The notes under the pieces were generated by a model. The model had not been told where the DNA came from. It was given only the letters and a program-made list of their open reading frames with translations, and ran no database searches. Positions 45,184 through 55,038 of a DNA stretch of 64,000 nucleotides are shown here, piece after piece. The stretch's first letter is position 1; the number at the start of each line of letters is the position of its first letter. The DNA lies in contig NZ_AP022595.1 of NCBI RefSeq assembly GCF_010731875.1, positions 3,596,001-3,660,000 on the forward strand, in the 5' to 3' direction. The DNA is from Mycolicibacterium sarraceniae. Its GTDB lineage: Bacteria; Actinomycetota; Actinomycetes; Mycobacteriales; Mycobacteriaceae. The position numbers and the translations under genes are program-made.

Positions 45184-45838
45184 AGTTCCGGGCCTCCTAC
45201 GATGTCAGCGCTGGTGATCAGGTATATCACGGGTTGCTAGCGTGTGCTCGCACTTTGATTTCGCCCACAGGCGCCTGCACCACGAGTGAGGCGGATTTCC
45301 CCGACCCCGCATACTTCGCAAATGTGCCGCCACTGCGGCTCGGTGTCACTCACATGCGTCAGTCTCACCCGCGGGGGTGACAGGTGAAAGACAGCGGCGG
45401 CGGCTCACCCACAGTTCATCATCTGGGCTCGCGGCACGATCTGAAGCTTCGCCGCGTATCTCCCACTCTCGCAGCGGGGTACTCAGAATCCGCGTGCTGA
45501 ATCGAGATGATCGATCCCCGTCCGGTTACCAATGACCAGTAGTCACATAGCAGCGACCGCATCGCGTTAGGGCCTGTCACGCGTTACCCGGTCGACTGGT
45601 TTCGTCAAGTGGATCGGCCCCGGCGATTGGGGCTGATTGTGGCCCCAACCGATGGAAACTTCTGTCGAAGGCACCCTCAGCGGCTCGCGCGCGGATGGGG
45701 CTGGCACGCGATGCGGGGGGCGGACCCTGTTGTCGAAAGTCAGCGGGCCCACCTAGGTGGGTTGGGTCTGCGTCTTGAGTATGACCCGCACTTGCGTCAG
45801 GTGACCGCGACGGCCGACCTACCTCGTGTCGCTGGATG
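45184..45838. other. Intergenic, no convincing gene
   Basis: About 655 bases between the protease start and the tRNA. Short frames exist on both strands (for example 45609-45857 and 45567-45752) but none has a ribosome-binding site, family motif or typical codon pattern. It must hold the protease promoter. If the tRNA is an integration site this would be the island edge; no repeat of the tRNA 3' end was seen in it. Confidence 0.5.
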
Positions 45839-45924
45839 TGTCCGAGGGGGGACTTGAACCCCCACGCCCGTTAATAGGGCACTAGCACCTCAAGCTAGCG
45901 CGTCTGCCATTCCGCCACTCGGAC
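45839..45924 (-). tRNA. tRNA-Leu (anticodon GAG)
   Basis: An 86-base class II tRNA on the minus strand. Acceptor stem GTCCGAG pairs with CTCGGAC (with discriminator A). The anticodon loop TTGAGGT sits between CTAGC and GCTAG. The long variable arm and GTTCAAGTC T loop are present. CCA is not encoded. Its 3' end faces the metal island on the left. Confidence 0.95.
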
Positions 45925-46001
45925 CTTCCCCTGAAGACCAGCCCAGGGGCGACTAAGGCTAACGGATCAGTGACCCGAGTCCCAAATGAGCCCGAACCCG
46001 T

Positions 46002-46063
46002 CGCCGAACGTAACGCCAGGGTGACGCTCGCCGCCGAATCGCGCCCTGGCGTTACATTCGGCG
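46002..46063. repeat. Long inverted repeat (20-base arms), possible terminator or dispersed repeat
   Basis: CGCCGAACGTAACGCCAGGG at 46002-46021 pairs with 46044-46063 with one mismatch, loop 22 bases. It lies 16 bases past the 3' end of the lipoprotein gene at 46079 (minus strand), so it could stop transcription. Similar GCCAGGGTGACGCTCG-type elements are scattered in mycobacterial intergenic DNA, as I recall, so it may be a family of small repeats. Confidence 0.75.
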
Positions 46064-46078
46064 AGGGGGCGCTCCGAA

Positions 46079-46780
46079 CTAGGCGCTGGGCAGCCGTCCG
46101 GCGATCTGTCCGGCGATCGCACTGGCCGCCGCCGTCGGGCCGTGCAAGCTGCACGCCTCGACGTCCACCGCGACATTGCTGTGCACGGTCAACGCCCGCT
46201 GGCACGCCCAGCGCTGCGGGCTTTGCTGCACCCGCGAGACCGCCAGCACGTCGTTATTGGTGCTGGTCTGGCCCACCGACCACACCTGGGGCGGCCCGAT
46301 CGGCTGCGCGTAGTTCAGTTGCCGGTCGGAGCAGGCCGCCCAGCCCCGCTGCGATGCGGCGAAGAAGTCCGCCGCGGCCTGCGCGGTCGGGAACGCCACG
46401 ACCGCCTGCACGGCATAGTGCGACCACTGTGGGGCGGTCGGCGGATCCCGCAGCACCTGGCCGTGTACGGCCGTCGATCCGCTGCTCGCGTACACGCCTT
46501 GCTGCGCCGCACCGGCGATGGCCAGGCAATTCACGTCGGCGAAGTGGGCGCTGTCATTCCAGGCCTTGCTGACATCGGTGGTGACCACGACATCGTCGCT
46601 GGACAGTGCCGCACCGACATCGGGTGCCGACAACAGCAGCGTCGGCAAGGAATCCGGGCTGGTCAGCGGCGCTTTTCCGGCGGGCATCGCGGTCCCCGTC
46701 GTGATGGCCGAGCATCCGCTCACCACAAGGCACAGCGCCGCGGCGAGCACGGGGAGGCGGGGGGTCACCCGGTAAATCAA
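46079..46780 (-). CDS. Sensor-domain lipoprotein (PknH-like extracellular domain)
   Basis: A 233-residue lipoprotein with lipobox LVVSGC (Cys ~23) and a domain like the extracellular sensor of the kinase PknH: VNCLAIAG, GWAACSDRQLNY, RWACQRAL and EACSL give four Cys in the two-disulfide pattern. The family (with LppH-type proteins) has no known ligand. Divergent from the M20 peptidase gene. Confidence 0.85.
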   Translation of the reverse strand: MIYRVTPRLPVLAAALCLVVSGCSAITTGTAMPAGKAPLTSPDSLPTLLLSAPDVGAALSSDDVVVTTDVSKAWNDSAHFADVNCLAIAGAAQQGVYASSGSTAVHGQVLRDPPTAPQWSHYAVQAVVAFPTAQAAADFFAASQRGWAACSDRQLNYAQPIGPPQVWSVGQTSTNNDVLAVSRVQQSPQRWACQRALTVHSNVAVDVEACSLHGPTAAASAIAGQIAGRLPSA

Positions 46781-46882
46781 ACCCTATATCGGCGTGTTGC
46801 GCGAGGGGTTGGAGGGAAACTTGTGATAAGGCCCGACCTCCGCACCCACGGGGTCGCCGCGCCAGTGGTAGGAAAGGTGACT

Positions 46883-48208
46883 GTGACTCAACCCGTCGAT
46901 GAGGTCGTCGATCTCGTCAGCGCCCTGATCCGGTTCGACACCTCCAACACCGGCGAGCTGGCGACCACAAAGGGCGAAGCGGAATCTGCCCTCTGGGTTG
47001 CCGAGCAGCTGTCCGCGGTCGGGTACACATGCGAGTACGTCGAGTCCGGGGCGCCGGGCCGGGGCAATGTCTTCGCCTGCCTTCCCGGATCCAATCCCAG
47101 TCGCGGTGCGCTGCTGATCCACGGCCACCTCGATGTCGTCCCCGCCGAACCGGCGGACTGGAGCGTGCACCCCTTCTCCGGCGCGGTCGCCGACGGCTAT
47201 GTCTGGGGCCGCGGCGCGGTCGACATGAAAGACATGTGCGGCATGATGATCGCCGTCGCCAGACACTTCAAGCGGGCCGGCATCGTCCCCCCGCGGGATC
47301 TGGTCTTCGCTTTCGTTGCCGACGAAGAGCACGGCGGCACCTACGGCGCGCAGTGGTTGGTGGACAACCGGCCCGACCTGTTCGAGGGCATTACCGAAGC
47401 TATCGGCGAGGTGGGCGGTTTCTCGCTGACGGTGCCGCACAAGGACGGCGGCGAACGCCGCCTCTACCTGATCGAGACCGCCGAAAAGGGCTTGTCCTGG
47501 ATGCGGCTGACCGCCCGCGGCCGGGCCGGGCACGGCTCGATGGTGCACGACGACAACGCCGTCACCGCCGTCGCCGAGGCCGTCGCCCGGCTGGGCCGGC
47601 ACCAATTCCCGCTGGTATTAAGCGAATCCGTGGAACAGTTCCTCACCGCGATCGCCGAGGAGACCGGCTACAGCTTCGATCTGGCCTCGCCGGATCTTGA
47701 AGGCACAATCGCCAAACTCGGCGGCATCTCCCGCATCGTCAGCGCGACCCTGCGCGACACCGCCAACCCCACCATGCTCAAGGCCGGCTACAAGGCCAAT
47801 GTCATCCCGCAGACCGCCGAGGCCGTCATCGACTGCCGGGTATTGCCCGGGCGCAGGGAAGCCTTCGAGCGCGAGATCGACGAACTCATCGGTCCCGACG
47901 TCACCCGCTCCTGGGAGCGTGACCTGCCGTCGTACGAGACGACGTTCGACGGCGACCTGGTCGACGCGATGAACGACGCACTGCTCGCCGTCGATCCGGA
48001 AGCCCGGACCGTGCCCTACATGCTCTCCGGTGGAACCGATGCGAAAGCCTTTACCCGCCTTGGCATTCGCTGCTTCGGATTCATCCCGCTGCGGCTGCCG
48101 CCGGAGCTGGACTTCGCGGCGCTGTTCCATGGCGTCGATGAGCGGGTACCCGTGGACGCACTCGAGTTCGGCGTCCAAGTGCTCGAGCACTTCTTGAAGA
48201 ATTGCTGA
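46883..48208 (+). CDS. M20-family metallopeptidase (Rv2141c-like)
   Basis: A 441-residue M20 dipeptidase/deacylase: metal ligands in HGHLDVVP, GAVDMKD, DEEHGG and the final FHGVDE; DTSNTG near the start. Start taken as GTG at 46883, six bases after AGGAAAG; GTG at 46877 is possible, and the frame is open farther upstream but over the divergent lipoprotein gene. It begins the conserved block shared with M. tuberculosis Rv2130c-Rv2141c. Substrate unknown; small peptides or N-acyl amino acids in the family. Confidence 0.92.
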   Translation: MTQPVDEVVDLVSALIRFDTSNTGELATTKGEAESALWVAEQLSAVGYTCEYVESGAPGRGNVFACLPGSNPSRGALLIHGHLDVVPAEPADWSVHPFSGAVADGYVWGRGAVDMKDMCGMMIAVARHFKRAGIVPPRDLVFAFVADEEHGGTYGAQWLVDNRPDLFEGITEAIGEVGGFSLTVPHKDGGERRLYLIETAEKGLSWMRLTARGRAGHGSMVHDDNAVTAVAEAVARLGRHQFPLVLSESVEQFLTAIAEETGYSFDLASPDLEGTIAKLGGISRIVSATLRDTANPTMLKAGYKANVIPQTAEAVIDCRVLPGRREAFEREIDELIGPDVTRSWERDLPSYETTFDGDLVDAMNDALLAVDPEARTVPYMLSGGTDAKAFTRLGIRCFGFIPLRLPPELDFAALFHGVDERVPVDALEFGVQVLEHFLKNC

Positions 48209-48232
48209 CATAACCGAAAGGAATTCCGTCAC

Positions 48233-48763
48233 ATGGCTTTTCCCTACAATCCGTACGAGTTCCTGCCCGAGCTGCCAAGTTTCACGCTGACCAGCACTGA
48301 CTTCGCCGACGGTCAGCCGCTAAAGAGCTCTCAGGTCAGCGGCATCATGGGTGCCGGCGGGCAAGACGTTTCCCCGCAGCTGAGCTGGTCGGGCTTCCCG
48401 GAGGAGACTCAGAGCTTCGCGGTCACCGTCTACGACCCCGACGCCCCCACCGCGTCCGGTTTCTGGCACTGGGCGGTGGCCAACCTGCCGGCCACCGTCA
48501 CCGAGCTGCCGTCCGGTATCGGCGACGGCTCTCTGCTGCCCGGTGATGCCGTGACGCTCGTCAACGACGCCGGCATCCGCCGCTTCCTGGGCGCCGCTCC
48601 GCCGCAAGGACATGGCTTCCACCGCTATTACGTCGCCGTGCACGCGGTGAAGGTGCCGAAGCTGGAGCTCACCGAAGATGCCAGCCCGGCCTACCTCGGG
48701 TTCAACCTCTTCATGAATTCCATTGCCCGCGCGGTCATTCACGGTACCTACGAGCAGAACTGA
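48233..48763 (+). CDS. PEBP/YbhB family protein (Rv2140c-like)
   Basis: A 176-residue phosphatidylethanolamine-binding-protein fold: [23 protein letters not shown] and [15 protein letters not shown] are the two halves of the ligand pocket. Matches Rv2140c. ATG with AAAGGAA. Cytosolic small-ligand binding protein of unclear role. It follows the peptidase by 24 bases, probably one operon. Confidence 0.93.
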   Translation: MAFPYNPYEFLPELPSFTLTSTDFADGQPLKSSQVSGIMGAGGQDVSPQLSWSGFPEETQSFAVTVYDPDAPTASGFWHWAVANLPATVTELPSGIGDGSLLPGDAVTLVNDAGIRRFLGAAPPQGHGFHRYYVAVHAVKVPKLELTEDASPAYLGFNLFMNSIARAVIHGTYEQN

Positions 48764-48768
48764 CAACC

Positions 48769-50301
48769 GTGGCGCGTATCGGCCTTCGCCGTGTCGCACG
48801 GGTAGGGGCGGTCGTTGCGACCGCGCTGATATCCGGCTGCAGCACACCGGTTGTGGGAATCCCGACGCCGGCGGCACCGCCGATGGCTCCGCCGGCGCCG
48901 GTGCAGTGGTCACCGTGCCACGTCGTCGGTGGTACCGACGGCCCAGTGATACCAGCCGGTGCGCAATGTGGCGAGATCGCCGTCCCCGTCGACTATTCCA
49001 AGGCCGACGGGGCCGTCGCCCACCTAGCGCTCGTCCGTTTCCCGGCGACCGGTCAGAAGATCGGCTCACTGGTCGTCAACCCTGGCGGGCCCGGTGAGTC
49101 GGGCGTCGACGCGGCGATCAATGTGGTGGCATCACTGCCACCGGAGATCCGCCAGCGGTTCGACTTCGTCGGTTTCGACCCACGTGGCGTCGGCTCCTCG
49201 GTTCCGGCGCTGTCGTGTAACTCCGACGCGGACAACGACGCATTCCGCGCCGACCCCCAGGTCGATTACAGCCCGGCCGGCGTTGCGCACATCGAGAACA
49301 TCGAGAAACAGTCCGCGCAACGATGCCTCGACAAGATGGGCAAGGACTTCCTGGCCAACATCGGGACCGTCAACGTGGCCCGAGACCTCGACCGGTTGCG
49401 TGCGGCGCTCGGCGACGACAAACTCACGTACCTCGGATACTCCTACGGCACCGAGATCGGCGCGGCCTACGCCGAGGCCTACCCGGACAAGGTCCGGGCG
49501 ATGATCCTCGACGGTGCTGTCGACCCCAACGCCGATCCAATCCAATCCAATCTCGACCAGGACGCCGCCTTCCAAAAAGCCTTCAACGATTACGCCGCCG
49601 ACTGCGCCAAGGCTCCCGGATGTCCGCTGGGTGCCGATCCCGCCAAGGCGGTCGATGTTTACCGTCACCTGGTGGATCCGTTGGTGGCCAAGCCCGTTCC
49701 GACCGATGACCCTCGGGGACTGAGCTACGCCGACGCGGTGACCGGCACGATCATGGCGATGTACTCGCCCAGCCTCTGGAAGGATCTCAGCGACGGGCTG
49801 ACCGAGCTGTCCAACGGGACCGGCGACACCCTCTTGGAGTTGGCCGACCAATACTGGAACCGCGACAGCGATGGCCACTACTCCAACGCCCAAGATGTTC
49901 TGACCGCCGTCACGTGTGTCGACGATCCGCCCAACACCGACCGAGCGAAGGCAATCGACGAGGATCGACGGGCGCGGCAGCTGGTGCCGTTTGACAGCTA
50001 CGGCCAATTCACCGGCAACGCGCCGCTGGACTCCTGCGCGTTCTGGCCGGTTCCGCCGACCAGCGGCCCGCACACCGTGAGCGCGCCCGGTGTGCCTCCG
50101 GTGTTGGTGGTGTCAACGACTCACGACCCGGCGACGCCGTATCAGGCGGGTGTCGAGCTGGCCAAGGAGCTCGGCGGCGATGTGCTGACGTTCAACGGCA
50201 CCCAGCACACCGTGGTCTTTCAGGGCCAGACCTGTGTCGACAAGTACGCGGCGGCGTATCTGATCGACCTCGCGCTGCCGCCGAAAGGCACCACGTGCTG
50301 A
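48769..50301 (+). CDS. Lipoprotein alpha/beta hydrolase, tripeptidyl-peptidase-like
   Basis: A 510-residue protein with lipobox LISGC (Cys ~23) and an alpha/beta hydrolase of the S33-type: oxyanion loop NPGGPGESG, nucleophile GYSYGTE, Asp in THDPATPYQ and His in GTQHTVV. Similar to the carboxylesterase/peptidase group of Rv2223c-Rv2224c (CaeA), but in a different place. GTG start at 48769, five bases after the PEBP stop. Exported to the cell surface; substrate unknown. Confidence 0.87.
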   Translation: MARIGLRRVARVGAVVATALISGCSTPVVGIPTPAAPPMAPPAPVQWSPCHVVGGTDGPVIPAGAQCGEIAVPVDYSKADGAVAHLALVRFPATGQKIGSLVVNPGGPGESGVDAAINVVASLPPEIRQRFDFVGFDPRGVGSSVPALSCNSDADNDAFRADPQVDYSPAGVAHIENIEKQSAQRCLDKMGKDFLANIGTVNVARDLDRLRAALGDDKLTYLGYSYGTEIGAAYAEAYPDKVRAMILDGAVDPNADPIQSNLDQDAAFQKAFNDYAADCAKAPGCPLGADPAKAVDVYRHLVDPLVAKPVPTDDPRGLSYADAVTGTIMAMYSPSLWKDLSDGLTELSNGTGDTLLELADQYWNRDSDGHYSNAQDVLTAVTCVDDPPNTDRAKAIDEDRRARQLVPFDSYGQFTGNAPLDSCAFWPVPPTSGPHTVSAPGVPPVLVVSTTHDPATPYQAGVELAKELGGDVLTFNGTQHTVVFQGQTCVDKYAAAYLIDLALPPKGTTC

Positions 50302-51374
50302 CGAGACTATCGCTTACGGCGGCGGTTGCGGCAGTGTTGGTGGTGGCCGGATGTGGTTCGGCCCAAAGTGCTCCGCCACCGGCCCAAAGTGCTCCGCCAC
50401 CGGCCCCAAGCGCTCCGCCACCGGCCGCCGGCGCGTATGGCGCGTTCACCCAGAGCTACACCGTGCCGTGGGCGGGGTCACCGGACTTCGCGAACCTGAT
50501 GCAGACGCTCAAAGTCGACGTGTCGGTCAACGGCGGAACGGTGTCGCCGTTCACCGTGGACACCGGCTCGGTGGGCGTCGTTGTGCCGGCCTCGGAAGTG
50601 CCGAACGTCCCGCCCGGCGCACCCGCCGGCGAACTGACCTACAGCTCCAGCGGACTGCAGCTGACCGGCGTGTGGGTGACGCTGTCGGTGCGGTTCCCCA
50701 GGGCCGTCAACGCCTCCGGCACCAGAGCGTCCGCCCAAGCGACCGTCCCGGTGCTGGCCGTGACCAGCTCGAAATGCCTTGGTGGCGGAGTCAACTCACG
50801 TCGCTGCACCGGCGGGATCCCGCACATGCTCGGTGTCGGGTTCGGCCGCGAACCGAACCGGCCCCCGACCTACAATCCCTTGCTCAATCTGACGGAGATG
50901 GCGGCGGGCACGATGCGGCGCGGGTACGTCGTCGGTCGCGGTGGCCTGACGCTGGGGCTGACCGAGGCCAACGCGTCGGGTGCGTGGACCATGCAGCAGC
51001 TCGCGACGGCCGGCGCCCCAGCCGAAGGCGCGCACAACGATTGGCTCACCCCGCCGGGCGGCTTCCAATTAGGTTCCAGCCCAGTCTTTTCCGGCAAAAT
51101 TCTGATCGACACCGGGCTGCTGGACATGATCGTCGAAGCCGACGGGCTGCCGGCCAGCGGGATGGTGCCCGAGGGCACGCCGATGACGATCAACATCGGC
51201 GATCTGCACTACACCTTCGCGGTGGGGGATGGCGGTGCGCAGACACCGATCGGCGGCGTGCACCACGCGAGGGCGGCGAACGGCACATTCGTGAACACCG
51301 GCCTACGCGCGCTCGGCCGCTACGACCTGCTCTATGACGCCGACGGCGGATTCTTGGGGCTGCGTGCCGAGTGA
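50295..51374 (+). CDS. Lipoprotein with retropepsin/pepsin-like aspartic motifs
   Basis: A 359-residue protein with lipobox LVVAGC (Cys ~20), a Pro/Ala linker encoded by a three-fold 21-base repeat, and two aspartic protease-like motifs FTVDTGSVG (~residue 91) and ILIDTGLLD (~residue 273). A double-domain aspartic protease is likely; DUF3443-like proteins share the first motif. GTG at 50295 overlaps the hydrolase stop by seven bases. The 3' end overlaps pyrD by 43 bases antisense. Confidence 0.7.
   Translation: MLTRLSLTAAVAAVLVVAGCGSAQSAPPPAQSAPPPAPSAPPPAAGAYGAFTQSYTVPWAGSPDFANLMQTLKVDVSVNGGTVSPFTVDTGSVGVVVPASEVPNVPPGAPAGELTYSSSGLQLTGVWVTLSVRFPRAVNASGTRASAQATVPVLAVTSSKCLGGGVNSRRCTGGIPHMLGVGFGREPNRPPTYNPLLNLTEMAAGTMRRGYVVGRGGLTLGLTEANASGAWTMQQLATAGAPAEGAHNDWLTPPGGFQLGSSPVFSGKILIDTGLLDMIVEADGLPASGMVPEGTPMTINIGDLHYTFAVGDGGAQTPIGGVHHARAANGTFVNTGLRALGRYDLLYDADGGFLGLRAE
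50361..50423 (+). repeat. Three tandem 21-base units within the lipoprotein gene
   Basis: Unit GCCCAAAGTGCTCCGCCACC(G); the third copy has two changes. Encodes AQSAPPP-type repeats of the linker after the lipobox, so copy number may vary between strains. Confidence 0.9.
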
Positions 51375-52429
51375 GCCGAACCCACCGCATCGCTCAGTGA
51401 CGCGAAGCCGCCTGCTCGCAGCCGCTCGGCAATACCGTCGTGAATCTGCTTGGCCCACAAGCCGCCGCCGTAGATGAATCCGGTGTAGGTCTGTAGCAGT
51501 GCCGCCCCGGCGGTGATGCGCTCCCAGGCATCGTCGGGGGTTTCGATTCCGCCCACGCTGATCAAAACCAGGTCATTGCCGACCCTGCGGTACAGCCGGT
51601 TCAGGATCTCCAGTGCTCGGCGCGCCACCGGCGCGCCGGAGATCCCGCCCGGCCCCAGGTCATCGACACCGGGTGTGCGCAGGCCGGCCCGCGAGATCGT
51701 GGTGTTGGTGGCCACGATCCCGGCCAGCCCCAGTTCCACGGCCAGGTCCGCCACGGCATCGACGTCCTCGTCGGACAGGTCGGGGGCGATCTTCACCAGC
51801 ACCGGGGATGAGGTCTCCTCCAGTACCGCCGACAGAATCGGCCGCAGCGATTCGACTGCCTGCAGATCACGCAGCCCGGGCGTGTTAGGGGAACTGACGT
51901 TGACCACCACGTAGTCGGCCAGCGGGCCGAGAAGCCTTGCGCTGGTGCGGTAATCGTCGGCGGCCAGCTCCGGCGGGGTGACCTTGGACTTGCCGATATT
52001 CACCCCGATGGGTATCTCGGGGTGATGGCCGGCCAGCTGCAGCGCCAGCGCTCCGGCACCGTGGTTGTTGAAGCCCATCCGATTGAGCAGCGCACGGTCG
52101 TCGGGCAGGCGAAACAGCCGCGGCAACGGGTTGCCCGGCTGCGGCTGGGCCGTCACGGTTCCCACCTCGGCGTAGCCGAAACCCAGCGCGCCCCAGGTGT
52201 TCAGCCCAAGGCCGTCCTTGTCGAAACCGGCAGCCAGCCCGAGTGGGCCGGGGAATCGCACCCCGAACACCGTGCTGGCCAGCACCGGATCCTGCGGGGC
52301 GAGCCGGCGGCGCAGTGGCCTGCGGGTCAGCTCGGTGGCGGTGGCGGCGCGCAATGAGCCGAACACCAGCGTGTGGATACGTTCGGCGGGCACCAGGAAG
52401 AAGGCCCGCCGCAGCGCTGCGTAGATCAC
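51332..52429 (-). CDS. pyrD: Dihydroorotate dehydrogenase, class 2
   Basis: A 365-residue membrane-associated enzyme of pyrimidine synthesis; quinone-dependent class 2. Conserved [33 protein letters not shown] (catalytic Ser) and [13 protein letters not shown]. Highly like M. tuberculosis PyrD (Rv2139). GTG at 52429 overlaps the DUF5703 stop (GTGA). Last gene of lppL-DUF5703-pyrD. Confidence 0.96.
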   Translation of the reverse strand: MIYAALRRAFFLVPAERIHTLVFGSLRAATATELTRRPLRRRLAPQDPVLASTVFGVRFPGPLGLAAGFDKDGLGLNTWGALGFGYAEVGTVTAQPQPGNPLPRLFRLPDDRALLNRMGFNNHGAGALALQLAGHHPEIPIGVNIGKSKVTPPELAADDYRTSARLLGPLADYVVVNVSSPNTPGLRDLQAVESLRPILSAVLEETSSPVLVKIAPDLSDEDVDAVADLAVELGLAGIVATNTTISRAGLRTPGVDDLGPGGISGAPVARRALEILNRLYRRVGNDLVLISVGGIETPDDAWERITAGAALLQTYTGFIYGGGLWAKQIHDGIAERLRAGGFASLSDAVGSAHSARSPKNPPSAS

Positions 52430-52680
52430 AGCGCGGGCTGGTCTACGGTCTGGTCGTTGACGCGAGACTTTCTGCGCCGCAGAAGAACTCGGCGGCTTCC
52501 GTCGGTATACAGACGCACTCTGGTCAGCTCCCAGCCACGGTATTCGGCCTCGATGGACAGTCGCGTCGAGGCACTGACACGAGTCACGTCCGGCGGCAGC
52601 CGCAGCGGGATCCACTCGTAATCGTCGGACAGCTCGACTTCCCAGCTTGCCGGCATCCGGCTCCGGTGCGCGGCGCTCAT
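52426..52680 (-). CDS. DUF5703 family protein
   Basis: An 84-residue protein, [20 protein letters not shown], conserved in mycobacteria between lppL and pyrD. No function known. ATG overlaps the lppL stop, and its stop overlaps pyrD. Confidence 0.85.
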   Translation of the reverse strand: MSAAHRSRMPASWEVELSDDYEWIPLRLPPDVTRVSASTRLSIEAEYRGWELTRVRLYTDGSRRVLLRRRKSRVNDQTVDQPAL

Positions 52681-53705
52681 CGAGCACCGGCCGCGTTGCG
52701 GATCACCTGCACCCCGGCACCCGTCGCCGACACGACATACAACGTGTCCGATGTATCGTCGAAGGCCAGTGAGTTCGGTTGCTGCACGGTCGGGTAACGC
52801 ACCTTTTCCACAGGGATACCAGTGGTTAAATCGTAACCAACAACCACATTCGCCGCGGTCTGAGACACCCAGGCCAAATTGCGGGATCCGGCCAGTCCGT
52901 ACGGCGCCAGCGGAACCGGATACGCCTGCCGCTCGATCAGCGGGTCGACACCGAACACCAATAACTGGCCGCCGCGGGTGTCGGTCACCAGCACTCGGCC
53001 CATCGGGTCGGCCGCCAGACTTGTCGCTCCTTGGCCCGCACGCAGCGCCTGTCGGCTGCGACCTTCGCTGTTCAGCGATGTCACCGACGTCTGCCCCCGG
53101 TCGAGGACGACAGCGTTGTTTCCTTCGGTGACTATCGCGTCCACCCGGGCGAAGATCTTCACCTTCTCCGACACCGCGGACTCTGACCCCAGGGTGTAGG
53201 CGGTCCCGTCGGCGCTCCCGAGGACCAGTCGGCCGTCGGCCCGGCGGGCGATCGCGGTGAAGTCGGTGTCGGTTTCGTCATTAATCGACACCGGTCGCGC
53301 GGTGCCGGCCGCCAAATCGACGGTGACGTATCCACCCCGCGTCGACAGATACGCCGACCCCTGACCGTCCCCGGCCAGCGCGGTGGCCGGGCCGGGCAGG
53401 GTGAGCTCCCGGGTGCCACCCGAGACGGCGAACACGGTCAACGTCGACGGCGATTGTGGATCAGAACCGGGGGCCAGCACGGCCAGCGCGCCGGTGCGTT
53501 CATCGAAGATCGCCGCCTGGGGGCGGCCGGCCAGTGGCAATAATTCGCCAGCCGGGTGGGTCGCCGGCGGCGGGGAGATCGCGGGCACCGCCGGCTCAAT
53601 GGTCGGCGGCGGCACCGTCAGCGGATTCGACGAACATCCCGTGAGGACGGCCAAGGCTAGGAACACCACGGCTGACCTGCGCAAACCGGCTCTGTTTACG
53701 ACCAT
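52677..53705 (-). CDS. lppL: Lipoprotein LppL, beta-propeller
   Basis: A 342-residue lipoprotein (lipobox VLTGC, Cys ~23) with repeats typical of a beta-propeller (for example [19 protein letters not shown] and [20 protein letters not shown]). Matches LppL (Rv2138) by position and design. ATG at 53705; the frame is open far upstream but without similarity and over the divergent gene. Exported surface protein of unknown role. Confidence 0.9.
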   Translation of the reverse strand: MVVNRAGLRRSAVVFLALAVLTGCSSNPLTVPPPTIEPAVPAISPPPATHPAGELLPLAGRPQAAIFDERTGALAVLAPGSDPQSPSTLTVFAVSGGTRELTLPGPATALAGDGQGSAYLSTRGGYVTVDLAAGTARPVSINDETDTDFTAIARRADGRLVLGSADGTAYTLGSESAVSEKVKIFARVDAIVTEGNNAVVLDRGQTSVTSLNSEGRSRQALRAGQGATSLAADPMGRVLVTDTRGGQLLVFGVDPLIERQAYPVPLAPYGLAGSRNLAWVSQTAANVVVGYDLTTGIPVEKVRYPTVQQPNSLAFDDTSDTLYVVSATGAGVQVIRNAAGAR

Positions 53706-53846
53706 TGTCAACGGGTAGCCCTCGGGGGTGTGCACGGTCGAGCGATCATGTCGCCCATTGTCGAAAAGAGAGTCTAGGCGCGCTGGGCGGAGGCAAATTG
53801 ATGTCTTTGTCTTTTCTCGCGCCGTAACCCGCGTTATGGTGTCGTG

Positions 53847-54158
53847 ATGACGTTGGCCGTGACTCCCGAGTCCGACAGGCGCGAGTTTGCTATCGAGGAC
53901 ATCTCCACTGGTGTGTTCGCCAGCGGATTTGGCCACCTCGGTGATGGCCGGAGCTTTTCGTTCCACGTCCACCGCGGCCAGCTCCTCATTGAGGTTTACC
54001 ACCCGCGCCTGGCCGGCCCGGTACCCCACGAAGAAGATGTGGTGGCGACCGCAGTCCGCAGCCTGGTTGACTTCGATATCGACGACGAGCGCAGTCTGAC
54101 CGCCGCCCTGCGTGATGCCGTGGCGACCGCCCAGCCGGTGACCCGCCCAGCGCGCTGA
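53847..54158 (+). CDS. Conserved hypothetical protein (Rv2137c position)
   Basis: A 103-residue protein ([18 protein letters not shown]; later [15 protein letters not shown]). No known domain. It lies between lppL and uppP, where M. tuberculosis has Rv2137c; homology is inferred from order. The start may be GTG one codon upstream (53844). Confidence 0.7.
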   Translation: MTLAVTPESDRREFAIEDISTGVFASGFGHLGDGRSFSFHVHRGQLLIEVYHPRLAGPVPHEEDVVATAVRSLVDFDIDDERSLTAALRDAVATAQPVTRPAR

Positions 54159-54204
54159 AGTTCCCGCTCTATCCAGTACGGTCGGCGGCGTGGATGTCGC
54201 GCCG

Positions 54205-55038
54205 ATGTCGTGGTTGCAAGTCGTCGTTTTGTCGATCGTCCAGGGTCTGACGGAATTCCTGCCGATCTCGTCGTCGAGCCACTTGGCGATCGTGTCCCGG
54301 GTCTTCTTCTCCGCCGATGCCGGTGCGTCCTTCACCGCAGTGTCCCAGTTGGGCACCGAAGTTGCCGTGGTCGTGTACTTCGCCCGTGACATCTGGCGGA
54401 TTCTCAAGGCCTGGTTCAACGGCCTGTTCGTCAAGGCGCATCGAGACAATATCGACTACCGGATGGGCTGGTACGTCATCATCGGCACGGTGCCCATCGT
54501 CGTGATCGGGGTGGCCTTCAAAGAGGTGATCCGCGGCGACGTTCGCAACCTCTGGGTGATCGCCACCGCGATGCTGGTGTTCTCCGCGGTGATCGCGGTC
54601 GCCGAGTACGTCGGCCGGCAGACCCGACACCTCGAACAGCTCACCTGGAAAGACGGCCTGCTCGTCGGTTTGGCGCAGTGCTTGGCTCTGGTGCCCGGAG
54701 TGTCCCGGTCCGGATCGACGATCAGTGCTGGCCTGTTCCTTGGCCTCGATCGGCCGCTGGCGGCGAGATTTGGCTTCCTGCTTGGTATTCCGGCCGTTCT
54801 GGCTTCGGGATTGTTCTCGCTGCCAGACGCTTTCCACCCGGTGACCGAGGGGATGAGCGCCACCGGGCTGCAGCTGCTCGTGTCGGTGGTCATCACGTTC
54901 GTCGTCGGCTACGCGGCGATCGCCTGGCTCTTGCGCTTCGTCGCCAACCACGCGATGTACTGGTTTGTCGGCTATCGGGTGGTGCTCTCGCTGGTCTTGA
55001 TGGGACTGCTGGCGAGCGGCGTGGTGGCAGCGGCGTGA
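54205..55038 (+). CDS. uppP: Undecaprenyl-diphosphatase UppP (BacA)
   Basis: A 277-residue membrane enzyme that recycles the lipid carrier of cell-wall synthesis by removing a phosphate from undecaprenyl/decaprenyl diphosphate. Family motifs [15 protein letters not shown] and [16 protein letters not shown] at 54205 (MSWLQVVVL) matches the M. tuberculosis start; the frame extends five codons further. The stop overlaps the next start (GTGA). Confidence 0.96.
   Translation: MSWLQVVVLSIVQGLTEFLPISSSSHLAIVSRVFFSADAGASFTAVSQLGTEVAVVVYFARDIWRILKAWFNGLFVKAHRDNIDYRMGWYVIIGTVPIVVIGVAFKEVIRGDVRNLWVIATAMLVFSAVIAVAEYVGRQTRHLEQLTWKDGLLVGLAQCLALVPGVSRSGSTISAGLFLGLDRPLAARFGFLLGIPAVLASGLFSLPDAFHPVTEGMSATGLQLLVSVVITFVVGYAAIAWLLRFVANHAMYWFVGYRVVLSLVLMGLLASGVVAAA

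Noticed and set aside
44732..45240. Plus-strand frames opposite the aspartic protease signal region
   Set aside because: Low-complexity shadows of the Ala-rich linker without start signals.
46142..46882. Long upstream extension of the M20 peptidase frame
   Set aside because: It lies over the opposing lipoprotein gene and has no family similarity; GTG at 46883 has a ribosome-binding site.
53706..54449. Upstream extension of lppL on the minus strand
   Set aside because: It covers two genes on the other strand; signal peptide and lipobox fit the start at 53705.
54678..55034. Upstream extension of the histidine-phosphatase frame
   Set aside because: Entirely inside uppP in another frame; the RHG motif is at the N terminus when starting at 55035.
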